64,000 nt of DNA from Streptomyces sp. YIM 121038 (GCF_006088715.1 NZ_CP030772.1:558001-622000), one strand, 5' to 3'. Shown: positions 48,181 through 58,189, counted from the stretch's first letter. The notes: generated by a model from the sequence alone, not told the origin. Translations and numbers: made by a program.

Positions 48181-49440
48181 TCAGGCCACGCACACCGTGG
48201 CGGTGTCGGCCTGGATGTGGATGCCGCAGGAGTCCTGGGCGCGGTCCAGCCGCTTGAGGCAGGCGGCAGCGATGGGGCCGGTGACGATGGCCAGTGCCGT
48301 GCGGTCGGCGGCGGTGACGTGTTCGCCGGGTGCGGCGGTCCACAGGAACTGGGTGAGCCAGGGGGCGGTGAAACCGGAGTTCACGGCCGTGACGTATCCG
48401 GTGGCCTGCGGGTAGAGGAAGCGCACGGCCGCGCTGCGGCGGCGCGTGGGGGTTACGTCGGGCTGGGCGCCGGTCGCGAGGTCGGCGGCGATGCGGGGCA
48501 GGTTGAGGCCGGTGGCCAGATGCACGAGGCGGGGGATGAGGTCGCCCCCCGGGCGCGCGTTGATCTCGATGATGCGGGGGCCGCGCGGAGTCAGGCGCAT
48601 CTCCAGGTGCAGCACGCCGCGTTCGATGCCGATCGCCTGGATGGCGCTCGTCACGATGTTGCGGATGCCGGGGTCGGCCAGCAGGGGATCGGCGTCGACG
48701 AGGTGGCCCGTCGCGAGGAAGGACGGCTCGGCGCCCAGGGACTTGCGGGTGATCGCCGCGATGCGGGTGGCGGTCGGGGTGGCGACGACGCATTCAGCGC
48801 TGATCTCGGGGCCTTCGAGGTACTCCTCGATCAGGACCCCCGGCGTCCCGGTGTGCTCCAGGCCGAAGAGCGTGGCGGTGCGGGCGTGGTGGAAGGCGGT
48901 TCGGACCTGCTGCGGGGTGTCGGCGCGGCGTACTCCGACGCTGCTGCCCAGATGCCGGGGCTTGAGGACGACCGGCTTGCCGAGCACCGCGGCGTGGGCG
49001 ACGGCGGAGTCCGCGTCGTCGACGAGGTAGGAGCGGGCGGAGGGAACCCGGGAGGTGCTGAGCAGGGCGCGGGTGAGGAGTTTGTCCCGGCAGGCGGCTG
49101 CCGCGGCCGGAGTGGCGCCGGGCAGGCCGAGGCGGCGGGCGAGCTGTGCGGCCAGCTCGACGTGGTCTTCCAGCAGTGTGAGTACTCCGGCCACCTTGTC
49201 GCGGGCGCACAGGGTGCGCGCGGCCTCGGCGACGGCTTCGGCGTCCGCCAGGTCCGCCGTGATCGCGTGGTGGGCGTGAGTGCAGGCCCAGGCGGGTGGT
49301 TGACGGTCCAGCAGGGCGATGGGATAGGCGGCGGCGAGCTCCTCCAGGGCCCAGGACTGGTAGGTGCGGTCCCCGGCACCCAGGACGATGAGCAGTGGCG
49401 CGCAGGTCTCCGGACAGGAGGGCTGAGGGCGTTTGGGCAC
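48181..49440 (-). CDS. ATP-grasp ligase (amino-acid/peptide ligase type)
   Basis: A 419-residue protein with the complete ATP-grasp architecture: preATP domain (PLLIVLGAGDRTYQSWALEE, LLEDHVELAAQLARRLGLPG), CRDKLLTRALLSTSRVPSAR, ATP-binding GKPVVLKPRHLGSSVGVRRA, VLIEEYLEGPEISAECVV, and the metal-binding end RIIEINARPGGDLIP. These enzymes join carboxylates to amines through acyl phosphates, as in L-amino acid ligases and carnosine synthase. It starts 68 bases after the FemAB-like gene and is followed by a second ATP-grasp gene, which suggests assembly of a small peptide or conjugate. Substrates unknown. Confidence 0.9.
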   Translation of the reverse strand: MPKRPQPSCPETCAPLLIVLGAGDRTYQSWALEELAAAYPIALLDRQPPAWACTHAHHAITADLADAEAVAEAARTLCARDKVAGVLTLLEDHVELAAQLARRLGLPGATPAAAAACRDKLLTRALLSTSRVPSARSYLVDDADSAVAHAAVLGKPVVLKPRHLGSSVGVRRADTPQQVRTAFHHARTATLFGLEHTGTPGVLIEEYLEGPEISAECVVATPTATRIAAITRKSLGAEPSFLATGHLVDADPLLADPGIRNIVTSAIQAIGIERGVLHLEMRLTPRGPRIIEINARPGGDLIPRLVHLATGLNLPRIAADLATGAQPDVTPTRRRSAAVRFLYPQATGYVTAVNSGFTAPWLTQFLWTAAPGEHVTAADRTALAIVTGPIAAACLKRLDRAQDSCGIHIQADTATVCVA

Positions 49441-49508
49441 GGAAGAGTCCTCCTAGGCGGCGGAAGAAGGAGGGGCGGCGGCTTCCGCGGGTCGGGTAGG
49501 GATGCTGG

Positions 49509-50600
49509 TCAGGCGGCGCAGGAGCGCAGCAGGTGCTGGTTGAGTCCGGCTTGCAGCGCGCTGAGGCGGGCGAGCAGGCGCGGGTTGTCTCGGGTGAGGT
49601 AGAGGGCCGAGGTGAGCGCGACGGGCAGCATGCCCAGCCGGGCGGGCTCGGGGTAGGTGTCACGGCCGATGTCCAGGACCTCCACACCACTGGCGATCGC
49701 GTACTTGACCGTCTCGTACATCAGCCAGCCGCGTGCCGGTGAGGTGTGTGCGCGGGGGATGCCGCTGGCGGCTGCCCACAGGTACAGGGTCCGGCCGTGG
49801 TGGAAGGCGAGATACCCGTCGTGGGTGCGCGCACCGTCCTGGGCGAGGAGCCCGACGGCGCCGGGAACCCGGGTGAGGGAGGCGATCATGTCCGCCCCGT
49901 ACACCGAGGGGGCCCGCTCGCCGTCAGGGCGCAGCAGGCCTGTCAGCTGGGGCAGGTGGGACAGCAGTTCGGGGCCCCGGGCAACGGTGAGGGTCAGCCC
50001 GGCCTGCTGTCCGCGCCGGTGGGCGGCTCTGAAGGCATTGCGGACCTGGCTTGCGGGGATGCGTGCGAGGAAGCCGGTGAGGGTGGTGCTCAGGCGGGTG
50101 CGGTGGCACCGGCCCAGGATGATTTCGGCATCGGGGAAGCGGGCTTCGCGCCACATGGTGCGTTCTGCGGGCGGCAGGTTGGTGATCATCAGGGCGTCGC
50201 TGCCCAACTCGCGGGCGAGTGCGTGGCCGCGTTCGACGGCTTCGGCCAGGACCGGCCCGCGCGCGCCGGGCAGGCCCCCGTAGAGGCTGTAGAGGGAGGG
50301 AGCGCACAGCACGTCGGTATCGAAGGTCCTTCGGGGCACGTTCGCGGCGGTTTCCAGGGCGCGCCACAGCGGGCTGGTGTGCACTTGCGCGAACGCCATC
50401 CGGTGCTGGTGCGGGCCGTCGGTGAGGAGCAGGTGCTGGCGGGTGCTGATCTGTTCGGTGCGCACCAGCTGCCAGGCCGCGGCCCACTCCGCGGTGTGGA
50501 AGGGGGTGGCCGGATGGCGGTCGGCGGGCAGGTCCGCTGCTGAGGGGTGCCAGGAGCTGCTCACGCCGTGGAGGCGGGGTCGTACGGAGGTCGCAGTCAT
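49509..50600 (-). CDS. FemAB/GNAT-like aminoacyl or acyl transferase
   Basis: A 363-residue protein, start ATG 50600 with GGAGAG upstream. FHTAEWAAAWQLVRTEQI, LARIPASQVRNAFRAAHRRG, GYLAFHHGRTLYLWAAASGI and RGWLMYETVKYAIASGVEVL, followed by DIGRD, match the FemAB/CelD-type branch of GNAT folds that transfer amino acids (from tRNA) or acyl groups. It is the first gene of the minus-strand series, so it probably shares a promoter with the ATP-grasp genes. Whether it uses aminoacyl-tRNA is not visible. Confidence 0.75.
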   Translation of the reverse strand: MTATSVRPRLHGVSSSWHPSAADLPADRHPATPFHTAEWAAAWQLVRTEQISTRQHLLLTDGPHQHRMAFAQVHTSPLWRALETAANVPRRTFDTDVLCAPSLYSLYGGLPGARGPVLAEAVERGHALARELGSDALMITNLPPAERTMWREARFPDAEIILGRCHRTRLSTTLTGFLARIPASQVRNAFRAAHRRGQQAGLTLTVARGPELLSHLPQLTGLLRPDGERAPSVYGADMIASLTRVPGAVGLLAQDGARTHDGYLAFHHGRTLYLWAAASGIPRAHTSPARGWLMYETVKYAIASGVEVLDIGRDTYPEPARLGMLPVALTSALYLTRDNPRLLARLSALQAGLNQHLLRSCAA

Positions 50601-51964
50601 GGTTCTCTCCGGGGTCAAGGCGCAGGGCGGGCGGTGGCGGCGACCGGCTGCGGGCGGGTTGCGTCCGAGCGGCAGCCGGTAGGGCCAGATGCTGAGGGTT
50701 CGGTGGCGAGGGCGGGTGAGGCGGTCGGTGCGGTGGGCGCGCGAGGGAGCGGCGGCCAGGGTGGAGCTCCAAGTCCGAGCGTGCAAGCCGCGGCCGTTTG
50801 TTGGGGAGATCTTGTTGAGGGCGTCGGTAGAGGCGCTCGTCGGCTTCACCAGGGCGCGGCCGCGTCGGTCGGCCAGGCATCCGTCGGCCAGCGCGCCCAG
50901 GGCAGGCGGCCACCGCCGTGGTTCCGCGGGCGGTGGCAGGCGCTCCAGATGCAGCTGAGGCAGGGGCTCTGGGGGCGGTGGCTGGGTGCCGCGCGCTGGT
51001 GGGAGGGGGTGCCGCCCCACACGGCACCCCCTCGCTGGCAGTCAGCGCGCGTGCCGCGAGCCCGGATCGACGGCCGCCGTTCGGGGGGAACGGTGTGGGC
51101 TGACTGCGTGGGTGCCCGATCGCATCCCTGGGAGATTGGGGCGGTCCGGGCACGTTGGTGTGTCGTACGACTGCGGGAATGTGCCGTGGGGACGGCGCTC
51201 GCTGGGCGGCCCGTCCTGTAGGCGGTTGAGCGGATGCTCCGTGGTGGGACGGCGCTCGAAGCAGCTTGCCTGCAGGAAACGGGCGGTCAGTGATGCCGGC
51301 AACACTGCCACGGTCGGTATGGCCGGGATGTGGGCCCGTTCTTCGGGTGCTGTGCTGACGGTGCAGGTCGCGAGCGCGCGTGATGGCTGGCGCGCGGGGC
51401 GAGGCGGAGTTGCATCGTGCACCTGGCGGGAGTCGCGGATAGCTGCTGCTGGCGTGGAGTGATCTGCATGTTCATCCCCGTCGCGTCGCTTGTGCGAGAT
51501 CGTTTGGGTGGATGTGTGAAGTCATCTGCCACACGGAGCAGTTGCCCTGCGGTCTCCGCGTAGCGTGCGTCGCCGAACCCGGTCAGCACTGCGTGAGCGT
51601 GAGCTGGCGTGCTGTCGGCCGCGTGGGCGCGACCCACGATTCCGACGGGCGGCGGCTCTTGGGATACAAATCTTCGACCACCACACCACAGGTGTCAACA
51701 ATTGGAGACGCCTTGATGGAAGACGTCTGTCGGCAGCCGTGGTGACCTGCAGGCACGCGCTCCGGCGCCAGTCGCCAGGAGGCGGAGAACCATCAGCCCG
51801 CCCTCGGCCCGCGCACCAGAGCCCTCTCGCCGACACCGTGCCCACTCATGCGGTGAACGCTCCCGCACACAGAGCCCCGACGGCTGCCGCGGGGTGCAGC
51901 AGGACAGGGCAGGGCCAAGGACGCCCGGCAACAGCCGCTGCACCATTGGCTGGAGGGCTGCCTG
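50601..51964. other. Divergent intergenic region, no gene supported
   Basis: About 1.36 kb between the FemAB-like gene and the XRE gene, which point away from each other. Open frames exist on both strands but have no domains and mixed codon pattern. The minus-strand frame upstream of 50600 stays open to 51020 and might encode a basic peptide (VKPTSASTDALNKISPTNGR...), but I would not call it. Promoters for both sides must lie here. Confidence 0.35.
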
Positions 51965-52702
51965 ATGGCTACGCTCGACAGGCCCACCGTCTGTGGCTTC
52001 AGGGGAGACCATCAGGTGAACGCAGCCGATCCGACGCCAGCCGGCCCCTGTGACGGGGCAGCACGAAATGATCAGCTGGAGATCCGTCAGCTCCTGGAGC
52101 AAGTCGACGACCTCGCACGGCGCCTGGGAAAGAGCCGGGACCAGGTGCTCGATCCAGCACGCGTCTCCTACGCCACAGGCATTCCGCACCGGCGTGTGGA
52201 AGAACTGCTGGCCGGAGCCTGCCCCCTGACTCCGCCGGTGCCTCGCGAGGACCTCAAGAGATACAACAACTCCCTGTTCGTGCAGCGGCTCGCACTCCTG
52301 CACCAGACTCGGGTCGACGAGAACGGCCAGCGCTACTCCCAGCGCGCGATCGCCCGGGGCACAGGCATCTCGATTCCGCAGATCGGGCACCTCCTCGAAG
52401 GCGAGCGCAGCCCCAACAACGATCACGCCACCAGGATCGAACGCTTCTTCGGCGTAGCCGAAGGCTTCTGCTCCCGCCCGGAGGGCGCCGCGCTCATCGC
52501 GGCCCTCCGCCCCCTGGTCGCCGAGGAGTTGCCGCAGCTGATCACCAGGGAGCTGCTGGAAGAGCTGGGCGTCCACGCCGTAGCGCTGCGCCGTTCAGGC
52601 TCTGCCCCCAGGGCGGGCTCCTCCGGGCTTAGCTCGATCCTCCCGGCTCTTGAGGAACTGGCTCAGCGCCAGCGCAGGGCGCGCGGCGAATCCCCTTCCT
52701 GA
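51965..52702 (+). CDS. XRE-type helix-turn-helix regulator
   Basis: A 245-residue protein, ATG 51965 with GGAGGG about seven bases upstream. It has two helix-turn-helix-like parts: YATGIPHRRVEELLAGACPL at about 70 and the XRE-type SQRAIARGTGISIPQIGHLL near 130, followed by RSPNNDHATRIERFFGVAEG, which is typical of Streptomyces XRE proteins. It lies next to a convergent MAB_1171c-like membrane protein gene and near an ImmA/IrrE-like protease gene. These three types are often neighbours in actinomycetes (recalled, not searched). Confidence 0.8.
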   Translation: MATLDRPTVCGFRGDHQVNAADPTPAGPCDGAARNDQLEIRQLLEQVDDLARRLGKSRDQVLDPARVSYATGIPHRRVEELLAGACPLTPPVPREDLKRYNNSLFVQRLALLHQTRVDENGQRYSQRAIARGTGISIPQIGHLLEGERSPNNDHATRIERFFGVAEGFCSRPEGAALIAALRPLVAEELPQLITRELLEELGVHAVALRRSGSAPRAGSSGLSSILPALEELAQRQRRARGESPS

Positions 52703-52804
52703 GCTCCGCCCCGCTGCGCCATTCAACGATGCCGTCTTCGCCTGGCCAGCCGGGACAGTGCTTCGCGGCAGGAGGGCTCGGAGGCGGCCTATCAGAAGCC
52801 GTTC

Positions 52805-54010
52805 TCAGGTGACCTTCTGCTGCCCGGCTTCCGCGCGGGCCCGCCGCCGGGCCTCATCCACGACGGGAGCGGTCACGAGGGCCTCGGAGATGCGGACCAG
52901 GTCCAGGTGTGCCGCGGCGAGGGGGCGGTGGACCGGGCCCGTCCCGAGCAGGGTCCGCGGGGCATCGTGCTGGCGAGGCTGGTGGGCCTGTTCGGCAACC
53001 ACCGCGGCCGCGATGGCGGCGGCTGCTGCTGCGGCCTCAGCTTCCTGCGGAGTCGATCCCCCGGCCAGGGCCTTGTGCATCGCGGCGGTCCGTACTGCCG
53101 GGTCGCCGAACAGCGAGAGCTCCAGCAGCCTGTCGGCGATCACGGTCTCCCGCTCGGTGAGCCGGATGCTGGGCAGGGCCCACCGTGGAGGGCGGGTGCG
53201 CCTCTTGCCTTGGGCGTTGGCGCTCACCTCGCGCCATAGCGGGGCCAGGCTGCGGTACTGCCGAAGGTGGCAGCGCGCGCTGCTCAGATGCGGCCCGGCG
53301 ATCGGCAGGATGTACCCGATGGAGCTGATCACCGAGCTCATTGAGGCCAGGGGCGGGGCGAGGTAGGTGCTCAGGTAGTCCCGGTCGTGGCCCGTCCAGC
53401 GGGCGCCGACGGCGAGGAGCTTCGCCACGTCGTAGCCGAGGAGACCTGTTGCCGTCCCCACCTGGCACAGCAGTCCGGCGCGGTGCCAGGTCGGGAGGTG
53501 GCGCATCCACCGGCAGCACAGGACGGCCATGGTCACCGCCGCGGCGGCGTGGGCGAGGAGATAGAGGACGATGAGCTCGCGGATGTACGGTTCGCCGGCG
53601 TAGTAGGTGTCGAAGTCGCGCGGCCGTCCCACCGGGGCGTCGCCCAGGAGGAACAGGACGCAGAGCGCGAGCACGACGGCGGTGTAGGCGACGATCCAGT
53701 GGCGTGAGTGGCGGCGGACTTGAGCGGGTGGTCCGCCACGCCAGTGAACGAGCAGCACCATGCAGGAGGCGCTGAAGGCGGTCATCAGGCAGTACACCAG
53801 CAGGGCCGAGGAGTTGGGGACCCCGGTGGCGTTGTTGATCCCGGTGATGATGGGCGGGGCCGCACAGATGAACACGGCGGCGGCGAGGGCCATGAGCGTG
53901 CAGACACAGCGCAGCAGGACGCTGTGCCAGTTCCGGATCAGGGCGGGCAGCTTGATGGCCAGCGCCAGCGTCGGTGCGATGGCTGCCGCGAAGTACCCGG
54001 TTGTGTTCAA
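52805..54010 (-). CDS. MAB_1171c-like multi-pass membrane protein
   Basis: A 401-residue protein with about seven hydrophobic segments in the first 240 residues (including FAAAIAPTLALAIKLPALI, CTLMALAAAVFICAAPPII, WIVAYTAVVLALCVLFLL and MSSVISSIGYILPIAGP). A cytoplasmic C-terminal half follows with RLTERETVIADRLLELSLFG and an Ala-rich helix. This layout matches the MAB_1171c putative transporter family, common in Streptomyces and often beside XRE and ImmA/IrrE genes. No transport substrate is known to me. Confidence 0.75.
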   Translation of the reverse strand: MNTTGYFAAAIAPTLALAIKLPALIRNWHSVLLRCVCTLMALAAAVFICAAPPIITGINNATGVPNSSALLVYCLMTAFSASCMVLLVHWRGGPPAQVRRHSRHWIVAYTAVVLALCVLFLLGDAPVGRPRDFDTYYAGEPYIRELIVLYLLAHAAAAVTMAVLCCRWMRHLPTWHRAGLLCQVGTATGLLGYDVAKLLAVGARWTGHDRDYLSTYLAPPLASMSSVISSIGYILPIAGPHLSSARCHLRQYRSLAPLWREVSANAQGKRRTRPPRWALPSIRLTERETVIADRLLELSLFGDPAVRTAAMHKALAGGSTPQEAEAAAAAAAIAAAVVAEQAHQPRQHDAPRTLLGTGPVHRPLAAAHLDLVRISEALVTAPVVDEARRRARAEAGQQKVT

Positions 54011-54293
54011 GGGCTGACCACCACATGGTGTGAGGGCGGCGCGTCTTCGCCGCGGCTGGGCTCCCGCTCGCGGCGGGCGCGTACGACGTGAAGGAGCTGG
54101 TGTGCGCTTCCAGCAGTTCCCGGAGGAAGGGATCGCGCACCGCGCCGGGGTGCTCTGCCGACCCTGCGGGCAACTGAAGACCGACAGGAATGCACAGCAA
54201 GCCCATCCCGCCGACGGGCGACTGGCTCAGGCATCAGGTCATTACGCGCGACTCCCCCATGCGCCGAATGCCGTAACACCGTGTCCTTTTCGG

Positions 54294-54842
54294 TCAATGA
54301 CTCTGCGCGTGTTCCTCACGGCTGAGCGTGGCCATTATCCGGCGCGCAAGCGGAAGCGCCGCTTTCGAATGTCCGGGGGCGAGGCGGCGGCGACAGCGGG
54401 CGGAAAGCAACACACCGAACCTGTCAGCATCGTGCTCGATGGATTTCCCTCCGCCTGACCTGGCAGCCCACTCCAGAGCCTCCACGACATCCTGCTGGCT
54501 CGCGCTGCCCGACAGCAGTCGCGCTGCCGCAGTGCGGCCCTCCGGAAGCACTTCCTCACAGCCTCCGCAGTACAGGTGGTAGGTCTCGTGCCCGAAAATG
54601 GCAATCTGATGGAAAGGCGGGGTATCCGCTTCGACGACGATAAGGTCACGGTCACGGCACCGGAACAAGGCCCCGGAGATCGGGCTGGACGCAGGAAAGG
54701 GGACCAGCTCGCACGCGACCGTGCGCGCGCGGTCCTGGCTCAGCAGCAGGCACCAGTGCTGGAAGAGATCAGCCATGTCCGCCCGAGTTGAAGGCCGGTA
54801 GGAGTCCAGACCACCGACCATCCGCCCGCGGAGACGCCTCAT
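54294..54842 (-). CDS. ImmA/IrrE-like metallopeptidase
   Basis: A 182-residue protein from ATG 54842. The zinc motif HETYH is at 85-89 (QIAIFGHETYHLYCGG), preceded by PFPASSPISGALFRCRDRDL and followed by EHDADRFGVLL, the Glu/Asp-bearing second part. Such proteins cleave or sense repressors in mobile elements, or act as toxin-like partners of XRE regulators. The frame is open upstream, but without gene-like codon use. The ribosome site is weak. Confidence 0.75.
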   Translation of the reverse strand: MRRLRGRMVGGLDSYRPSTRADMADLFQHWCLLLSQDRARTVACELVPFPASSPISGALFRCRDRDLIVVEADTPPFHQIAIFGHETYHLYCGGCEEVLPEGRTAAARLLSGSASQQDVVEALEWAARSGGGKSIEHDADRFGVLLSARCRRRLAPGHSKAALPLARRIMATLSREEHAQSH

Positions 54843-55884
54843 CGCAGCACGTCCGGTCAGCACCTCTCGCACGTAGCACCGCCTCCGCAAACTGACACCA
54901 CGCTCCGGCTCCGGCAGCGTTCCCCTCCGCTCCGCGTGAGCTGCCGCCAGGCGGTAGCGCTCATGCCCGAACGCACGCGCAGAGGGCTGGTATCGAGGGC
55001 CTCTAATCGGCCTGTTGTCAAGCCTCTTCGCCCGCCAGACTTCACGTGAACCCCCTTTGTGGTTGCTCTCCGCGAACGTGAAGCATGGCATACAAACTCT
55101 GTCGGCAACACACCCGTTTCGATCACGGCACATCGCGCGATCACCCGGACAAGCACCTTTCAGCCAGAACTCAGAATGCCGATGCATCTGGGCAATTCAG
55201 CAGCCGAGGCGCGATCGGGCGACCGAAGCGCGGCGAGGCCCTCGCGTATCGCGGGTACAGGAACCTCGCCGCCCACGAGGCGCACGGCATCACATCCATT
55301 CGCAATAGCAATGATGTGCATATGTGAGCAGGGTATTTCCTCGCCAGAGCAGTCATCCGCGCCTGATACAGCGGCAGTTCGGACCGAAAAACAAAACGGA
55401 CACCCCGGCGTTCGCGCACACGCCACGGCCGCTGCTCCCCGTTCGCCCGGGCCGGAGAGCCAGCTGCCCACAGGCCGATTTCCAGCCATTCCCCGGCCGA
55501 CCAGGACGGCCAGCACACCCGGCCGCGTCGGCGTGTCGCCCCGCCGCGCGGCTGGACCGCCAGGAGCCCGGCAGGCCGCCCTTCACGACGACGCAAAGGC
55601 CCCGGGCAGCACTGCGCCGCGCATTCTGCCTGCCGCTCAGAGGGCCGGGCGCATCGCATCGGGCCACCCCGGCACGGCGCACTTGCTACGTGCCCGGGCG
55701 GCCAAGCGACGACCGGCACCACACCGCGCGTACACGCCTGCCACGACGCGCACCCCAACCCCACCCATCCCAACTCTCCGTAAACCCATGGCCTGTGACC
55801 GAGAATCGATCTGGCTCAGATCGGGCCCGAATGGTCGAATTCCCTCCACGATGCCCGGCTTTGCCGCACCTATGAGGACCCCCT
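54843..55884. other. Divergent intergenic region before the isoprenoid enzyme
   Basis: About 1 kb without a supported gene, less GC-rich than average around 55030-55340. It must hold the promoters of the metallopeptidase gene and of the isoprenoid enzyme. I looked for a small peptide gene like ComX next to the prenyl-synthase-like gene and found none I could defend. Confidence 0.4.
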
Positions 55885-56856
55885 ATGAAGGAACTGGCGT
55901 ACCAAGGCCTCTACCGAGGCGTGGCCTCGGAGATTGACAAAACACTGGCAGCAGCACTCGATAAGCTTCCGGTTCATACGTCACCGTCTACGAAAGAAGC
56001 AGTGACAGAACTTCTGGCCGAACGGGAGCTGGCATACCCTCTCTGCGTCTTGCCCATGATTGCCTACGCTGCTGAAACAGGTACGCCTCGCCCAGCCGCC
56101 CCGTTGTCCGCAATCCACGTGCTGTGGTGGACATCCGCCTGCTACCTGGACGACCTGGCGGACGGGCACCACCCCATAAAGACCGGCTCCCTCAGCGGCA
56201 ACGAGGCGCTGCTCGCCGCTACCGCCGCTGGTCACTCACTCCCCCTGCAGGTCATCCAGGACCTTGACATATCACCTTCCGAACACAAGGCGCTGATTAC
56301 CGAGTTCATAAGCGGCTGGACCATCGGAATCGAAGGCCAGCTGTGCGACATAAGAGAATCAGCCGAAACCGCCTCACGCGCCTCCGCGATCGCAACCTAC
56401 CGAGGCAAGTCGGGAGCTCCATACGGAATGATCACAGCCATGGCTTCCATTCTGTCCGGCGCCATTTCAACGCGGACCGCACTGTGGCGCGAGTTCGGCT
56501 ACACCTTCGGCATCCTCTGGCAGATGTTCAACGACCAGCAGGACATTCTTTCCGGTCGCCACGAAGACCTGCGCAACCGCACGGTGACATACCTGCTTGC
56601 ATGCGCAGTGGAGGACGCCCCGCCCTCGGTCCGACAACGACTCGTGAACCTGTCGTCCGCAGCCCAGCACTCGGAGGCTTCGCGCCAGGAACTCACCGGA
56701 CTGCTGGTGGAACCGCCACTCCTGCAGCGCTACCAGCGAGAGATGGCCGCGTTCCGCGACGAGGCGCACCTCCTTCTGGACACGCTGGGCGGCAGCGAAA
56801 CGTACCTGGTCATGCTGCGCGAACTGGTCGATGATTCGGCACAGCTTCGCCTCTGA
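55885..56856 (+). CDS. Class I isoprenoid enzyme, atypical polyprenyl-synthase-like (ComQ-like)
   Basis: A 323-residue all-helical protein, ATG 55885 with GAGG upstream. The first Asp motif is complete (WWTSACYLDDLADGHH, 89-93). The second is NDQQD (216-220, WQMFNDQQDIL), with Asn in the first position. The GGKRxRP substrate loop of true chain-elongating synthases is missing: the matching place reads LAERELAYPLCVLPMIAYAA. This combination is seen in ComQ-type peptide prenyltransferases and other class 1 isoprenoid enzymes rather than in GGPP synthases. Its neighbours (XRE, membrane protein, metallopeptidase) suggest a signalling setting. It could prenylate a peptide, make a prenyl diphosphate, or cyclise one. 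Confidence 0.75.
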   Translation: MKELAYQGLYRGVASEIDKTLAAALDKLPVHTSPSTKEAVTELLAERELAYPLCVLPMIAYAAETGTPRPAAPLSAIHVLWWTSACYLDDLADGHHPIKTGSLSGNEALLAATAAGHSLPLQVIQDLDISPSEHKALITEFISGWTIGIEGQLCDIRESAETASRASAIATYRGKSGAPYGMITAMASILSGAISTRTALWREFGYTFGILWQMFNDQQDILSGRHEDLRNRTVTYLLACAVEDAPPSVRQRLVNLSSAAQHSEASRQELTGLLVEPPLLQRYQREMAAFRDEAHLLLDTLGGSETYLVMLRELVDDSAQLRL

Positions 56857-57182
56857 GCCCGAGCACGCTGCGGTACGGAGCAGGGCTCCGGGGGCCTGCT
56901 CGACTGGGGCCCGTCTGCAGGAGATCATGACGCGGTGAGCACGAGTTCGGTTCAGGTCCCGGGCTCCGGTATTGACGGGGCAAGCAGTCAGGGCAGCGAT
57001 GAGTCGCGCGTGGCACCAGCGCCGTGCGGGCAGTTCACGACGGCGGGATGCAAAGGCACTACGGCGGGCGCGGGACGCCTTCCGCGGCTGATGCGGACAG
57101 CGGGCCAACGGAACTGGCGGCAGCTGCGGCCAGCTCCCCTCTTCCCTCGGCCCGGGGCCGGGCAGCCCCGCCGCACCAGGCT
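56857..57182. other. Spacer after the isoprenoid enzyme
   Basis: About 330 bases between convergent genes. A GTG-started frame at 56935 (with two Cys, CGQFTTAGCKG) is open but has no supporting evidence. No clear terminator found. Confidence 0.35.
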
Positions 57183-58075
57183 TCACACGATAGGCCAGCG
57201 TGGGCCGGTGACGGGATCGTGTGCCCACATGTACTGAGTGGCGCCGCCGTCGGTGACCGTCATGCCGTAGTCGTACAGGTCGGGACAGCCCTCTTGGAGC
57301 CAGGCGTCCCAGGCGGTCTCGAGTTCGTCGGCCAGGCGCCGCGGCCCGCCCTGGTCGGCGATGGTCTTGCCGTCGCCGACGGCGGACAGCACCGCCCAGG
57401 ACGCTGCGCCGTCATGGATCCAGGCGTTGAGGCCGTCCTCATCAGCGGCAACGGTGATACAGAGGTCGGGCAGGGCGACGCGCAGGGCGAACCGCAGATG
57501 CGCATCGTCGCTCAGCGGGGCCAGATCGCGCAGGAAGGGCCGTTCGTCGTCGCTTTCCCCTCTCCCGCGCACCTGAAGGAAGTCCGGCTCGGCGGCTTCG
57601 GTGCCGCGGGCGGGCATGAACTGCGCGAGCCCCTGGACCCACCCGGCAGCCGACTGCCCGTCCTCGGCAACGGTGAGCGCCACATGCCCCAGGTGCCCCC
57701 ACGGGGCGACAATCCGTCCGCCCGGCCGTGTCTGGGCGACCCAGGCCCACGGGATCCGCTCGACGGCGTAGGTGGCGATCATGCGGTCGTAGAGCGCCCC
57801 CGGCGGCCAGCCGCCGGTGCCGTCGGCCGCCTCGACGGCCACGGCCGCCCCCGCCCGCTCCAGTGCCCGGCGCGCTGTTCGGGCCAGTTCCGGGTCGGTC
57901 TCGACACTGACCGTGCGGTGCGGTCCGGTGCGCCAGCTGAGCAGGGCGGCGTTCCATCCGCAGCCCGTGCCCAGCTCCAGCACCCGGTGGCCGGGCTCGA
58001 GGAGCAGGGAGTCGAGCATGTCGACCACCACTGCCTGGCAGGACAGGCTCGAGGCGGGCAGGTGTGGACGGTCAT
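57183..58075 (-). pseudogene. PCMT-like methyltransferase, N terminus cut off
   Basis: The frame reads RPHLPASSLS-type sequence, then VVVDMLDSLLLEPGHRVLEL, GTGCGWNAALLSWRTG (SAM-binding loop), VSVETDPELARTARRALERA and YDRMIATYAVERIPWAWVAQ, as in protein-isoaspartate-type methyltransferases, some of which serve peptide natural product clusters. The C terminus is complete (stop 57183). The usual ~100 N-terminal residues and start codon are absent: near 58075-58090 sequence of an ISL3-type element begins. The gene was therefore decapitated by insertion. An internal ATG at 58031 would give a protein lacking the substrate part. Confidence 0.8.
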
Positions 58076-58189
58076 GATTTTCCCCGTCTCAGGTGGTTTG
58101 TGCTCGTATAATAGGGTCTGGCCGCGATTGCGTGAATCCCCGCGTCAGCATGTGAGTGCGGGAACGCTTCTTGCGGGGATGTCTTGGCC

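Noticed and set aside
49509..51020. A 503-residue FemAB-like protein starting at 51020
   Set aside because: The first 140 residues are low-complexity Pro/Arg sequence. ATG 50600 has a good ribosome site and begins the conserved part.
54843..55884. ComX-like pheromone gene beside the ComQ-like enzyme
   Set aside because: No short frame with a fitting C-terminal Trp or Cys, ribosome site and codon bias could be defended.
55885..56856. Ordinary GGPP or octaprenyl synthase
   Set aside because: The GGKRxRP loop is absent and the second Asp motif starts with Asn.
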